From Sphingobacteriales bacterium (GTDB lineage: Bacteria; Bacteroidota; Bacteroidia; Chitinophagales; Chitinophagaceae): a stretch of DNA of 48,450 nt. Shown here one piece after another: positions 40,547 through 48,450 of the stretch. The translations under genes were made by a program, and so were the position numbers. The notes below the pieces were generated by a model. It saw only the letters and a list, made by a program, of their open reading frames with translations, was not told where the DNA came from and did not search any database. The DNA lies in assembly GCA_004295245.1 (NCBI GenBank), contig REAR01000065.1, positions 1 to 48,450 on the forward strand, in the 5' to 3' direction. Numbering within the stretch: position 1 is the stretch's first letter; every line of letters begins with the position of its first letter.

Positions 40547-41116
40547 ATGAGCACAACAAACTATATACCCCGTTTAGCTACCAAATACAAAAGCGAAGTA
40601 AAACCTGCTTTACAAAAAAAGTTTGGTTATAAAAGCACTATGCAAGTGCCCCGCTTAGAAAAAATTTGTGTTAACCGTGGCATTAACGGAGCTGTTAACG
40701 ATAAAAAATTAGTTGACATTACTGTAGATGAGCTGACGAACATCACTGGTCAGAAAGCTATTGCAACAATGTCTAAAAAAGATATTTCAAACTTTAAATT
40801 GCGTAAGAACATGCCAATTGGCGCACGTGTTACCTTACGCGGTGTAAAGATGTATGAATTCTTAGATCGTTTAATTGCCACAGCGTTACCCCGTGTACGT
40901 GATTTTAAAGGCATCAACGATAAATCTTTTGACGGCCGTGGTAACTATACCCTGGGTATTACAGAGCAAATCATTTTCCCTGAAATTGATATTGACAAGA
41001 TTAATAAGATTACCGGTATGGATATTACGTTTGTAACAACCGCTACTACCAACGAAGAAGCGTATGAATTGTTGAAGGAGTTGGGTATGCCCTTTAAAAA
41101 CAATAAAAAAGACTAA
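40547..41116 (+). CDS. rplE: Large ribosomal subunit protein L5
   Basis: 189 codons. Has [60 protein letters not shown] and the [20 protein letters not shown] strand. L5 binds 5S rRNA together with L18 in the central protuberance. Confidence 0.97.
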   Translation: MSTTNYIPRLATKYKSEVKPALQKKFGYKSTMQVPRLEKICVNRGINGAVNDKKLVDITVDELTNITGQKAIATMSKKDISNFKLRKNMPIGARVTLRGVKMYEFLDRLIATALPRVRDFKGINDKSFDGRGNYTLGITEQIIFPEIDIDKINKITGMDITFVTTATTNEEAYELLKELGMPFKNNKKD

Positions 41117-41187
41117 AGATAAACATCCAAAACAGGTAGCTATTGTGTAAGCAAAAGATACCCGATAATGGAACTTAAATAAAAACT

Positions 41188-41457
41188 ATGGCAAAAAAAT
41201 CAGTTGTAGCCAGACAGCGTAAAAGAGAAGCAATGGTTGCGCAATATGCTGAAAAACGTAAGGCTTTAAAAGCAGCCGGCGATTTAAAAGCATTAGATGA
41301 ATTACCAAAGAATGCCTCACCGGTTCGTTTAAAGAATCGTTGCCAGTTAACGGGTCGTCCAAAAGGCTATATGCGTTATTTTGGGTTGGGTCGTGTGATG
41401 TTTAGAGATATGGCATTGGCTGGTAAAATACCAGGTGTTACAAAGGCTAGCTGGTAA
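41188..41457 (+). CDS. rpsN: Small ribosomal subunit protein S14 (zinc-free type)
   Basis: 89 codons. [20 protein letters not shown] and [20 protein letters not shown]. It is the longer C-minus form: the CxxC...CxxC zinc knuckle of the short 61-residue paralogue is absent. S14 helps build the 30S head. Confidence 0.96.
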   Translation: MAKKSVVARQRKREAMVAQYAEKRKALKAAGDLKALDELPKNASPVRLKNRCQLTGRPKGYMRYFGLGRVMFRDMALAGKIPGVTKASW

Positions 41458-41534
41458 AAGCTTTAAGGGTACTTTTTTAAAAGCACCTTTAAACTAAGAA
41501 CAACAATATTTAAAATTTACAATTTAGAATTAAT

Positions 41535-41933
41535 ATGGTAACTGATCCTATTGCAGATTTTCTGACCAGGGTTCGCAATGCACAAATGGCTAACCACCGT
41601 ATTGTAGAAATTCCTGCATCTAATCTGAAAAAGCGTATCACTGAAATTTTGTACGAAAAAGGATATATTCTTAAGTACAAGTTTGAAGATGACAGCAAAC
41701 AGGGTGTTATTAAAATAGCTTTAAAGTATGATCCTACTTCAAAGGAGCCTGCTATTAAAAGCTTAGAGAGAATCAGCCGCCCGGGTTTGCGTACGTATGC
41801 CAAGCCGAATGAATTCGTTCGTGTTAAAAATGGTTTAGGTATTGCTATTCTTTCTACTTCAAAAGGAGTAATGGCAGATAAAGAAGCCAAAGCACAAAAT
41901 GTAGGTGGTGAAGTTCTTTGCTACATATATTAA
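41535..41933 (+). CDS. rpsH: Small ribosomal subunit protein S8
   Basis: 132 codons. MVTDPIADFLTRVRNAQMAN, GLRTYAKPNEFVRVKNGLGI and STSKGVMADKEAKAQNVGGE are typical. S8 binds the central domain of 16S rRNA and, in E. coli, regulates the spc operon at rplE; whether that operates here cannot be seen. Confidence 0.96.
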   Translation: MVTDPIADFLTRVRNAQMANHRIVEIPASNLKKRITEILYEKGYILKYKFEDDSKQGVIKIALKYDPTSKEPAIKSLERISRPGLRTYAKPNEFVRVKNGLGIAILSTSKGVMADKEAKAQNVGGEVLCYIY

Positions 41934-42044
41934 TAGCTGCGGTTAACTTATAGATACTGTGCGACAATGTAAGTGCTCTCTATACGGTTACTGAAAACGT
42001 ACAGTGAAACAAAAATTGGTTCATACACAAATAAAAAGATTATT

Positions 42045-42599
42045 ATGTCTCGTATAGGAAAAAAGCCGGTTGCAATTCCACAAGGTGTTACTGTAACAGT
42101 AGGCAAGGATAATGTGGTTACTGTAAAAGGTGCTAAAGGTGAATTAAAAGAAAACATTGACCGTGATATTACGGTAGAAGTGAAAGATGGAGAAGTGGTG
42201 TTTAATCGTCCAACCGATCAGATTCGTCATCGTGCGATGCATGGTTTATACCGTGCATTGGTTAATAATATGGTCAAAGGTGTTACCGAAGGTTTTAAAA
42301 CCAATATGGAATTGGTGGGTGTGGGTTATAAAGCCAGCAACCAAGGTAACTTATTAGATCTTTCTTTGGGCTACTCTCATAACATTGTTATTGAAATACC
42401 AAAAGAACTGAAAGTAGTTACTGCCCAGGAAAAAGGCCAGAACCCTACTATTAGTTTAGAAGGTATCGACAAACAATTGATTGGTCAAGTGGCTGCTAAA
42501 ATTCGCGGCTTACGTAAACCTGAGCCATACAAGGGTAAGGGTGTTAAATTTGTGGGTGAAGTATTACGCAGAAAAGCTGGTAAGGCAGCTGGTAAATAA
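42045..42599 (+). CDS. rplF: Large ribosomal subunit protein L6
   Basis: 184 codons from ATG 42045, where MSRIGKKPVAIPQGVTVTVG begins; an in-frame upstream start at 41973 adds 24 residues unlike the family. Ends with the L6 signature RKPEPYKGKGVKFVGEVLRR. L6 lies near the sarcin-ricin loop and the factor-binding site. Confidence 0.97.
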   Translation: MSRIGKKPVAIPQGVTVTVGKDNVVTVKGAKGELKENIDRDITVEVKDGEVVFNRPTDQIRHRAMHGLYRALVNNMVKGVTEGFKTNMELVGVGYKASNQGNLLDLSLGYSHNIVIEIPKELKVVTAQEKGQNPTISLEGIDKQLIGQVAAKIRGLRKPEPYKGKGVKFVGEVLRRKAGKAAGK

Positions 42600-42661
42600 G
42601 TAAGCCGGTTTTAAAAAGTTAACAATACTCCTGGCAGTATCAGGGGGAAAAAATAAAAACA

Positions 42662-43015
42662 ATGGACGCTAGAAGTTTAAGAAGAAAAAAAATACACCAA
42701 GGAATACGTAAAACGGTGGAGGGTACTACAGTAAAGCCACGTTTATCTGTATTTCGCAGCAATGCTGACATTTATGTGCAGCTGATTGATGATGCAAGTG
42801 GTAAAACATTGGCTGCTGCTTCTTCAAAAGACAAAGATATTGCAGCACAAAAAGTGAATAAAGTAGATAAGAGTAAACTGGTTGGTAGTGCCATTGCACG
42901 CAAAGCCGGTGAGTTAGGATTGAAAACTATTGTCTTTGACCGTAGTGGTTATTTATACCATGGCCGTGTTAAAGCTGTAGCTGAAGGAGCAAGAGAAGGC
43001 GGGTTGAATTTCTAA
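42662..43015 (+). CDS. rplR: Large ribosomal subunit protein L18
   Basis: 117 codons. RRKKIHQGIRKTVEGTTVKP, RLSVFRSNADIYVQLIDD and FDRSGYLYHGRVKAVAEGAR match L18, which binds 5S rRNA. Confidence 0.96.
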   Translation: MDARSLRRKKIHQGIRKTVEGTTVKPRLSVFRSNADIYVQLIDDASGKTLAAASSKDKDIAAQKVNKVDKSKLVGSAIARKAGELGLKTIVFDRSGYLYHGRVKAVAEGAREGGLNF

Positions 43016-43095
43016 GCATAAAATGGCACAATCGCTCTAGTAGCTAGTTTATGAAATTGTATAATTGAGCATTTATCAAAATATCAAATTTTCAA

Positions 43096-43614
43096 ATGTC
43101 AAAAGTTAATCTAAACAGGGTAAAAGCCGGCGACCTTGAACTAAAAGAAAAAGTAGTTGCCATTAACCGTGTTGTTAAAACAACAAAAGGCGGTCGTGCT
43201 TTCAGTTTCTCTGCATTAGTGGTGGTAGGAAATGAGAATGGTATTGTAGGTCATGGTTTGGGTAAGGCAAAAGAAGTACAGGAAGCCATTACAAAAGGAA
43301 TAGAAGACGCTAAAAAGAATTTGATTAAAGTTCCTATCATGAAAGGTACTGTGCCGCATGATCAGTTAGCAAAAGAAGGTGCTGCAAAAGTATTAATAAA
43401 GCCAGCAGCTCATGGTACTGGTGTAATTGCCGGTGGTTCTATGCGTGCCGTGTTAGAGAGTGCAGGTGTTACCGATGTATTGGCTAAAAGCCTGGGTTCT
43501 GCAAACCCGCATAACGTGGTTAAAGCAACTGTAAAGGCATTGGCATTATTGCGTGAGCCGATCAGTGTTGCTAAAACCAGACACATTTCTTTAAAGAAAG
43601 TATTTAACGGATAA
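43096..43614 (+). CDS. rpsE: Small ribosomal subunit protein S5
   Basis: 172 codons. [40 protein letters not shown] and [20 protein letters not shown] identify S5, which shapes the decoding site and the mRNA entry. Confidence 0.97.
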   Translation: MSKVNLNRVKAGDLELKEKVVAINRVVKTTKGGRAFSFSALVVVGNENGIVGHGLGKAKEVQEAITKGIEDAKKNLIKVPIMKGTVPHDQLAKEGAAKVLIKPAAHGTGVIAGGSMRAVLESAGVTDVLAKSLGSANPHNVVKATVKALALLREPISVAKTRHISLKKVFNG

Positions 43615-43667
43615 AAAACGGACTGGGCATTACACCGTAATGTACCTGCGCCATATACTCTTTTTGT

Positions 43668-43847
43668 ATGAAAAAGATAAAAGTTACTCAAATTAAAAGT
43701 GCCATTGACAGGTCTGAGCGTCAAAAACTTACTTTACAAGCATTAGGTTTAAATAAAATGAATGCTGCTAAAGAAGTAGAAGCTACTCCACAAATATTAG
43801 GCATGATACGTAAAGTGAATCACCTTATTAAGGTAGAAGAACTGTAA
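43668..43847 (+). CDS. rpmD: Large ribosomal subunit protein L30
   Basis: 59 codons, short enough to be missed by length filters. Translation begins MKKIKVTQIKSAIDRSERQK, continues TLQALGLNKMNAAKEVEATP and ends IRKVNHLIKVEEL, the full L30 pattern (TQxxSxI, LxALGL, V-TP-I-GM-xKVxHL). It lies in its normal place between rpsE and rplO. Confidence 0.95.
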   Translation: MKKIKVTQIKSAIDRSERQKLTLQALGLNKMNAAKEVEATPQILGMIRKVNHLIKVEEL

Positions 43848-43931
43848 AACATCCCTCCCTGTACGGGTGTTTACTCAATTTATTATAAGCGAGCAACAAC
43901 AGGGTGTTGCGTTAAGTAAATCAATCAACAC

Positions 43932-44381
43932 ATGAAACTGCATTCATTAAGACCCGCAAAAGGTGCCACACACAAAGAAAAACGCTTGGGCCGTGGTGAG
44001 GCTTCAGGCCGCGGTGGTACATCTACAAAAGGTAATAAAGGTCATCAAAGCCGTAGTGGTTTTAAAAACCGTATCGCTCATGAAGGTGGACAGATGCCTA
44101 TTCAACGTCGTGTTCCAAAGCGTGGTTTTAAAAATAACAACCGCATCGAATTTAAAGTATTTAACCTGGGTCAGGTAGATCATGTGGTTGAAAAATACGG
44201 CATCAAAGAATTTACTTTAGAGAATTTGTATATAAATGGTTTAATTGCACAAACAGACAGCGTTAAAATTTTAGGTAACGGAGAGCTCAAATCTAAACTT
44301 ACCTTTAAAGTAAATGCCGTAAGTGAAAAAGCAAAGGCAGCCATTGAAGCAGCCGGCGGAACAGTTGAAATTGTAAAGTAA
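43932..44381 (+). CDS. rplO: Large ribosomal subunit protein L15
   Basis: 149 codons. MKLHSLRPAKGATHKEKRLG, GRGEASGRGGTSTKGNKGHQ and GFKNRIAHEGGQMPIQRRVP are typical of L15, a late-assembly protein with a long basic extension into 23S rRNA. Its stop is followed by a terminator-like hairpin before secY. Confidence 0.97.
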   Translation: MKLHSLRPAKGATHKEKRLGRGEASGRGGTSTKGNKGHQSRSGFKNRIAHEGGQMPIQRRVPKRGFKNNNRIEFKVFNLGQVDHVVEKYGIKEFTLENLYINGLIAQTDSVKILGNGELKSKLTFKVNAVSEKAKAAIEAAGGTVEIVK

Positions 44382-44398
44382 TTTTAAGTAATTTGCAT

Positions 44399-44429
44399 AG
44401 ACGCATTTACCAATGCGTCTTTTTTCTTT
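44399..44429 (+). terminator. Terminator-like hairpin between rplO and secY
   Basis: 9-bp stem AGACGCATT / AATGCGTCT with a TACC loop followed by TTTTTTCTTT. It would attenuate transcription from the ribosomal genes into secY. The ATG at 44413 lies inside it. Confidence 0.75.
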
Positions 44430-44460
44430 AAGGCTCGTACAAATTAAACAAGTAAAATCC

Positions 44461-45771
44461 GTGAAGAAGTTCATACAAACATTAAAAAATATCTGGAGTA
44501 TCGATGAATTGAAATCAAAAATTCTCGTTACCCTGTTATTGCTTTTAATTTATCGTGTAGGCTCTCATATCATTCTTCCTGGTTTGGATCCTGCAAAAAT
44601 TAACGATAACGTTGCCAGTGATGGTATATTAGGTCTTATTGATGCTTTTGCCGGTGGTGCCTTTTCTCAGGCATCTATTTTGGCTTTGGGTATTATGCCC
44701 TATATCTCTGCTTCAATCTTTATGCAATTGATGACCATATTGGTACCTCAAATGCAAAAAATACAGAAGGAAGGAGATAGCGGTCGCCGTAAAATTAATC
44801 AATGGACCCGCTACCTTACTGTTGCAGTTACAGCAGTACAGGCAGGTGCTTATGTTGCGTTTTTAAAACAAGTAAATGGCAATGCGTTTATTGCCAGCTT
44901 TCAACCTTATTTCTGGTTATCTACTACTATCATCTTAACTGCAGGTACTTTATTTGTAATGTGGTTAGGTGAAAAAATTACCGATAAAGGATTAGGCAAT
45001 GGTACTTCTTTAATTATTATGGTGGGTATCTTGGCTCGTTTACCACAATCATTAGCACAAGAATGGTCTAAACAAACACTACTGGTTTTCGTTATTGAAA
45101 TTGCAGTGTTGGTTGCCATTATTATGGGGCTGATTATATTAGTACAAGGTGTTAGAAAAATACCAGTTAACTATGCCAAGCAAATTGTTGGTAACCGTCA
45201 GTTTGGTGGCGCCCGCCAGTTTTTACCTTTAAAAGTTAACGGTGCAGGTGTTATGCCTATCATTTTTGCGCAGGCAATTATGTTTTTACCGACCCTTTTA
45301 TCAAATTTTGATTCAACAAAAGGATTAGCCCGCATATTTAACGATCACAGCAATGGCTGGTACATGGTAATTTACTCTGTATTGGTAATTGGCTTCACTT
45401 TCTTATATACCGCTTTAATATTTAACCCTAAGCAAATTGCAGACGATTTAAAACGTAATAATGGGTTTATACCAGGTGTTAAACCGGGCCAGCCTACTGC
45501 AGATTATATTGGTTCTGTAATGGATAAAATTACATTACCGGGTGCTGTATTATTAGCATTAGTAGGTATTTTGCCCGGCTTTGCTCAAATGCTTGGCGTT
45601 ACACAAGGCTTCAGTAGTTTCTTTGGTGGCACTTCATTATTAATTATGGTGGGTGTTATTTTAGATACACTGCAGCAGGTAGAAACTCAGTTATTAATGC
45701 GCCAGTACGATGGTTTAATGAAAGGCGGACGTATACAAGGAAGGCAGACGGCACAAACACTAACTACGTAG
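44461..45771 (+). CDS. secY: Protein translocase subunit SecY
   Basis: 436 codons from GTG 44461. The product then starts VKKFIQTLKNIWSIDELKSK, as in other SecY proteins. The in-frame ATG at 44413 falls within a terminator-like hairpin and adds 16 unusual residues. Ten hydrophobic segments are present, with the plug-region sequence GGAFSQASILALGIMPYISA, NGTSLIIMVGILARLP, and the cytoplasmic loop VNYAKQIVGNRQFGGARQFL to PLKVNGAGVMPIIFAQ. SecY is the channel of the Sec translocon. It is followed by a terminator and a repeat element rather than directly by map. Confidence 0.96.
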   Translation: MKKFIQTLKNIWSIDELKSKILVTLLLLLIYRVGSHIILPGLDPAKINDNVASDGILGLIDAFAGGAFSQASILALGIMPYISASIFMQLMTILVPQMQKIQKEGDSGRRKINQWTRYLTVAVTAVQAGAYVAFLKQVNGNAFIASFQPYFWLSTTIILTAGTLFVMWLGEKITDKGLGNGTSLIIMVGILARLPQSLAQEWSKQTLLVFVIEIAVLVAIIMGLIILVQGVRKIPVNYAKQIVGNRQFGGARQFLPLKVNGAGVMPIIFAQAIMFLPTLLSNFDSTKGLARIFNDHSNGWYMVIYSVLVIGFTFLYTALIFNPKQIADDLKRNNGFIPGVKPGQPTADYIGSVMDKITLPGAVLLALVGILPGFAQMLGVTQGFSSFFGGTSLLIMVGVILDTLQQVETQLLMRQYDGLMKGGRIQGRQTAQTLTT

Positions 45772-45795
45772 TTCATTTTTTCAGTTATATAAAAG

Positions 45796-45829
45796 AACCT
45801 GGCATTATTTATCTTTGCCAGGTTTTTTA
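45796..45829 (+). terminator. Terminator of secY
   Basis: Stem AACCTGGC / GCCAGGTT around a 13-base loop, followed by TTTTTATT, 24 bases after the secY stop. It ends the ribosomal operon. Confidence 0.9.
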
Positions 45830-45847
45830 TTAAACGCATCACTGTGG

Positions 45848-46074
45848 TAGCCAGCGGCACAGCAAAGCCCGGCAGCCGTTGCGTCGCACACTTGTACGGT
45901 AGCGGGTTATTAATCGCTGGCTTATAGTAAAAGGTTTTGCAATAGGCATAAACATAATTCAGTACAAGTCTTGCTAAAGCCGGTATGAATTGCAACAGCT
46001 ACCCGTTGCTTGTAGCGTTGCAGCTAACATGTGCGACGCAACGATGACGCTATGGAATACTACAGCTGGTAACA
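45848..46074 (+). repeat. Two-armed dispersed repeat element (longest copy)
   Basis: Left: GTAGCCAGCGGC (45847-45858) and CCGTTGCGTCGCACACTTGT (45877-45896). Right: ACATGTGCGACGCAACGATG (46027-46046) and ACAGCTGGTAACA (46062-46074). The arms are about 130 bases apart. It sits between the secY terminator and map. Confidence 0.88.
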
Positions 46075-46088
46075 TTATATTTTATACA

Positions 46089-46904
46089 ATGATTTATTAC
46101 AAAACAGAGACAGAAATTACAATGATACGGGAGAGTGCCCGTTTGGTTAGTAAAACCCTTGCTACGCTTGCAGCTACTTTAAAGCCGGGTATTACCACTT
46201 TGTCTATTGATAAAATGATTGGTGAATTTATACGAGATCATCAGGCAGAGCCATCGTTTTTAAATTATAAAGGCTATCCATTCAACTCTTGTATTTCTAT
46301 TAACGACGTGGTGGTACATGGCTTTCCAAATGAAGAAGAGCTGAAAGAAGGTGATATATTAACCATTGATATTGGGGTTATAAAAAATGGCTATCACGGA
46401 GATCATGCTTACACTTTTGCCATTGGTTTTCCGGGCGAAGAAGTGGAGCAACTGATTAATGTAACCAAAGAATCGTTATACAAAGGCATTGAAAAAGCAG
46501 TTAGTGGTAACCGCGTTGGCGATATTGCTTTTGCAATACAAGATCATACAGAAAAGAAACATGGCTATGGTGTGGTGCGTGAGTTAGTAGGGCATGGCGT
46601 TGGCCGCAGTTTGCACGAAGACCCCCAAGTGCCTAATTACGGAAAGCGGGGTACCGGCCCTAAACTAAAAGAAGGTTTAACGCTTGCTATTGAACCTATG
46701 ATTAATTTAGGTACTAAAGAAGTGTATACAGAAGAAGATGGCTGGACAGTAAGAACGGAAGATGGTAAAGCTTCTGTACACTTTGAACATAATATATGTG
46801 TACGCAGGGGCAAGGCAGAAATACTTTCTGATTACAGTATTATTGAAGCCGCAGAAAAAGCAAATGCAAATTTGCATGGTAGTAAGCCAGTAGTGCTGGC
46901 TTAA
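46089..46904 (+). CDS. map: Methionine aminopeptidase type I
   Basis: 271 codons from ATG 46089 (MIYYKTETEITMIRESARLV). A start further upstream at 45990 would run through the repeat element. The five metal ligands are visible: two Asp in ILTIDIGVIKNGYHGDHAYT, His in GHGVGRSLHEDPQVPNYG, Glu in LTLAIEPMINLG and Glu in ASVHFEHNICV. It removes the initiator methionine from nascent proteins. It normally sits directly behind secY and before infA. Here a 317-base gap with a terminator precedes it and no infA follows. Confidence 0.96.
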   Translation: MIYYKTETEITMIRESARLVSKTLATLAATLKPGITTLSIDKMIGEFIRDHQAEPSFLNYKGYPFNSCISINDVVVHGFPNEEELKEGDILTIDIGVIKNGYHGDHAYTFAIGFPGEEVEQLINVTKESLYKGIEKAVSGNRVGDIAFAIQDHTEKKHGYGVVRELVGHGVGRSLHEDPQVPNYGKRGTGPKLKEGLTLAIEPMINLGTKEVYTEEDGWTVRTEDGKASVHFEHNICVRRGKAEILSDYSIIEAAEKANANLHGSKPVVLA

Positions 46905-46918
46905 GAAAAAAATAGTGG

Positions 46919-46965
46919 CGGCAGTAAAGTAGATTCTAAAATAATTTACTCTACTGCCTTTTTAT
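46919..46965 (+). terminator. Terminator of map
   Basis: GGCAGTAAAGTA pairs with TTTACTCTACTGCC (one internal mismatch) and is followed by TTTTTAT. It lies just before the flavoprotein ATG, so the two genes seem to be separate transcripts. Confidence 0.8.
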
Positions 46966-46970
46966 ATGAA

Positions 46971-48209
46971 ATGAAACAACAGCTAACAGTTATTGGAGGC
47001 GGCGCTGCCGGTTTTTTTTGTGCGGTAAATGCGGCACGACTCAATCCCTTATTAAAGGTTGTGATAGTAGAAAAAAGTAGTAAACTTTTAGCAAAGGTGA
47101 AGGTAAGTGGTGGTGGCCGCTGCAATGTTACACACGCCTGTTTTGATATTGCAACTATGAGCCGTAAATATCCTCGCGGACAAAATTTTGTAAAGAAAAC
47201 CTTTCACCAATTTTTTACAACAGATACAATTGAGTGGTTTAAAGAAAGAAACGTTACACTCATAACAGAGTCTGATGGAAGAATGTTTCCTTCTACCAAC
47301 AGCGCTGCTACTATAACAGATTGCTTGCTAAGAGAAGCGAATAAGTATGGGGTAGAAATAATTATGAACAGAGAAGTTGTGGCCGTGCAAAAAGAAGAAG
47401 CACATTTTAAACTGTTGTTTAATAATAACCATAGTATAGTATCAGATTATGTTTGTGTGGCTGCGGGCGGATATCCTAAAGCAACCATGTTTAACTGGCT
47501 GCTACAGTTGGGGCATAACATAGAAACACCGTTACCATCACTGTTTACTTTTAACTTACCGAGTAATGCAATAACGCAATTAATGGGCGTAAGTGTAGAA
47601 CAGGCTACTGTTAAAATAGTTAGTACCAAATTAGCAGAAACAGCCCCTTTATTAATTACGCACTGGGGATTGAGCGGCCCTGCAGTATTAAAATTGAGTG
47701 CATGGGGTGCAAGAGAACTGGCTGCTATGAGTTACGAATTTAATATAATAGTTAATTGGGTGCCTGCTATAAAAGAACCAGAACTACGCAGCTTATTACA
47801 GCAATACCGAAATCAATTGGCATATCAAAAGCTAGGCTCAAAAAATCAATTTGGCTTACCTGCCCGTTTGTGGGATTTTATATTGAAGCATTGTGGTATT
47901 GACACAAATGTCCGCTGGGCAGATTTATCGGCAACCTCATTAAATAAGCTGGTGCAAATATTAAATCAGCATGGCTTTAAAGTAAGTGGTAAAACAACCT
48001 TTAAAGAAGAGTTTGTTACCGCAGGCGGTATACAATTGAACGAAGTAGAACCCCATACAATGATGAGTAAATTACAGCAGGGTCTTTTCTTTGCCGGAGA
48101 AATTTTAAATGTAGATGGCATTACCGGCGGCTTTAATTTTCAAAATGCGTGGACCACCGGTTGGATTGCTGCTAAAACAATTGCAGACTTGTCTGTTACT
48201 GCTATTTAA
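46971..48209 (+). CDS. HI0933/YhiN-like FAD-dependent oxidoreductase
   Basis: 412 codons. The dinucleotide-binding fold LTVIGGGAAGFFCAVNAARL is at the N-terminus, followed by the family signature KLLAKVKVSGGGRCNVTHAC and DGRMFPSTNSAATITDCLL. The C-terminal part has VTAGGIQLNEVEPHTMMS and GLFFAGEILNVDGITGGFNF, which reform the FAD site. The family (BaiN/YhiN-like) is widespread; the physiological substrate is unknown in most bacteria. Convergent with the next gene, with an 8-base 3' overlap. Confidence 0.93.
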   Translation: MKQQLTVIGGGAAGFFCAVNAARLNPLLKVVIVEKSSKLLAKVKVSGGGRCNVTHACFDIATMSRKYPRGQNFVKKTFHQFFTTDTIEWFKERNVTLITESDGRMFPSTNSAATITDCLLREANKYGVEIIMNREVVAVQKEEAHFKLLFNNNHSIVSDYVCVAAGGYPKATMFNWLLQLGHNIETPLPSLFTFNLPSNAITQLMGVSVEQATVKIVSTKLAETAPLLITHWGLSGPAVLKLSAWGARELAAMSYEFNIIVNWVPAIKEPELRSLLQQYRNQLAYQKLGSKNQFGLPARLWDFILKHCGIDTNVRWADLSATSLNKLVQILNQHGFKVSGKTTFKEEFVTAGGIQLNEVEPHTMMSKLQQGLFFAGEILNVDGITGGFNFQNAWTTGWIAAKTIADLSVTAI

Positions 48210-48450
48210 TAGAATCTTTTACTGGCTTTTTTTTCTTTTTAAAAAGATTGAGGTTTTCAATTAAACCTTTTGCAGATTCCCCCATAATTTTCTTACTGTC
48301 TTTGCTTGAGCTGTCTTTTGTATTGTTAAGCTTATTTATTAATTCTTTTTTGGCCATATCAATTGCCTGATTTTTTATGGCAGTAGCCGTATCTTTTACC
48401 GCTTTTGTTACGGCATTCTTAGTACTGTCTGCTTTCGCCTTTGCAAATGC
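48202..48450 (-). CDS. 3' end of a minus-strand gene; Lys-rich C-terminus, possibly AsmA-like
   Basis: Only the last 82 codons are in the window; the 5' part lies beyond 48450. The visible tail is charged and helical (KADSTKNAVTKAVKDTATAI ... AIDMAKKELINKLN) and ends NLFKKKKKPVKDSIK. Such alternating K/D/A tails are found at the C-terminus of AsmA-like proteins and other large Bacteroidota envelope proteins; that assignment is only a suggestion. The stop TAG overlaps the end of the convergent flavoprotein gene. Confidence 0.7.
   Translation of the reverse strand, partial: AFAKAKADSTKNAVTKAVKDTATAIKNQAIDMAKKELINKLNNTKDSSSKDSKKIMGESAKGLIENLNLFKKKKKPVKDSIK

Larger units (their letters stand above)
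45772..46088. other. 317-bp intergenic region between secY and map
   Basis: It holds the secY terminator (45796-45829) and the longest two-armed repeat copy (45848-46074). No ORF of its own is supported. A 5' extension of map through this region is translated repeat. Confidence 0.8.

Noticed and set aside
45990-46088. Upstream start adding 33 residues to methionine aminopeptidase
   Set aside because: The extension is translated repeat element (VAANMCDATMT); the family N-terminus begins at 46089.

Overview
The window looks like chromosomal DNA of a member of the Bacteroidota, most likely a Chitinophagaceae-type organism. The evidence is: C-terminal type IX secretion sorting domains on secreted proteins; promoters of the Bacteroidetes form (TAnnTTTG, in the best case with TTTG 19 bases upstream); no purine-rich ribosome binding sites; and families common in this phylum (DUF3810, choice-of-anchor J lipoproteins, CotH proteins, a lysine/alanine-rich histone-like protein). 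The genus assignment is inference only.

Layout. 1-1313 (minus) is the 5' part of a large secreted BNR/sortilin-like protein. 1.4-2.8 kb holds a MORN-like secreted protein and a small tRNA locus (tRNA-Gly, tRNA-Leu) in which a GIY-YIG nuclease ORF is followed by a duplicated 3' half of the tRNA-Leu. 2.8-6.8 kb (minus) has a small membrane protein, a family 2 glycosyltransferase and mutS. 7.0-9.8 kb has a CotH-like T9SS protein, a SpoU-type RNA methyltransferase and the histone-like protein. fusA stands alone at 10.2-12.4 kb. A tight seven-gene operon at 13.3-18.2 kb encodes lipoproteins, outer-membrane-type proteins and a PsiE-like membrane protein; I do not recognise it as a described system. 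18.5-23 kb has an acyl-CoA carboxylase beta subunit, two tandem choice-of-anchor J lipoproteins, a YiiX-like permuted-papain lipoprotein and rnhA. 23-33.6 kb is mixed: a triple PA14-like T9SS protein, two histidine kinases, tRNA-Leu(GAG), a DUF2130 protein, a phosphopantetheinyl transferase, dcd, tspO, a DUF3810 protein and a YXWGXW-repeat protein. 33.9-45.8 kb is the S10/spc ribosomal protein operon from rpsJ to secY (18 ribosomal genes, including rpmD at only 59 codons, plus secY). It is followed by map, a HI0933-like flavoprotein and the 3' end of one more minus-strand gene.

The most striking structure is not a gene. A dispersed repeat occurs at 13 places. Each arm has the core GTTGCGTCGCAC (or its complement) and usually an outer ACCAGC/GCTGGT end about 25 bases away. 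Seven copies are two-armed inverted repeats of roughly 110-230 bp and six are single arms. They sit almost always between genes, often just behind a gene end or terminator. One lies inside the spc operon, one separates secY from map, one lies in the fusA leader, and one arm is read as protein at the N-terminus of the BNR gene. No transposase is present in the window. The family looks like a BIME/MITE-type non-autonomous element.

Gene order is also informative. fusA and rpsJ, adjacent in many Bacteroidota, are 21.5 kb apart here. map is followed by a flavoprotein gene rather than infA-rpmJ-rpsM, so the usual str-S10-spc-alpha string appears broken at both ends, with repeat arms near both breakpoints.
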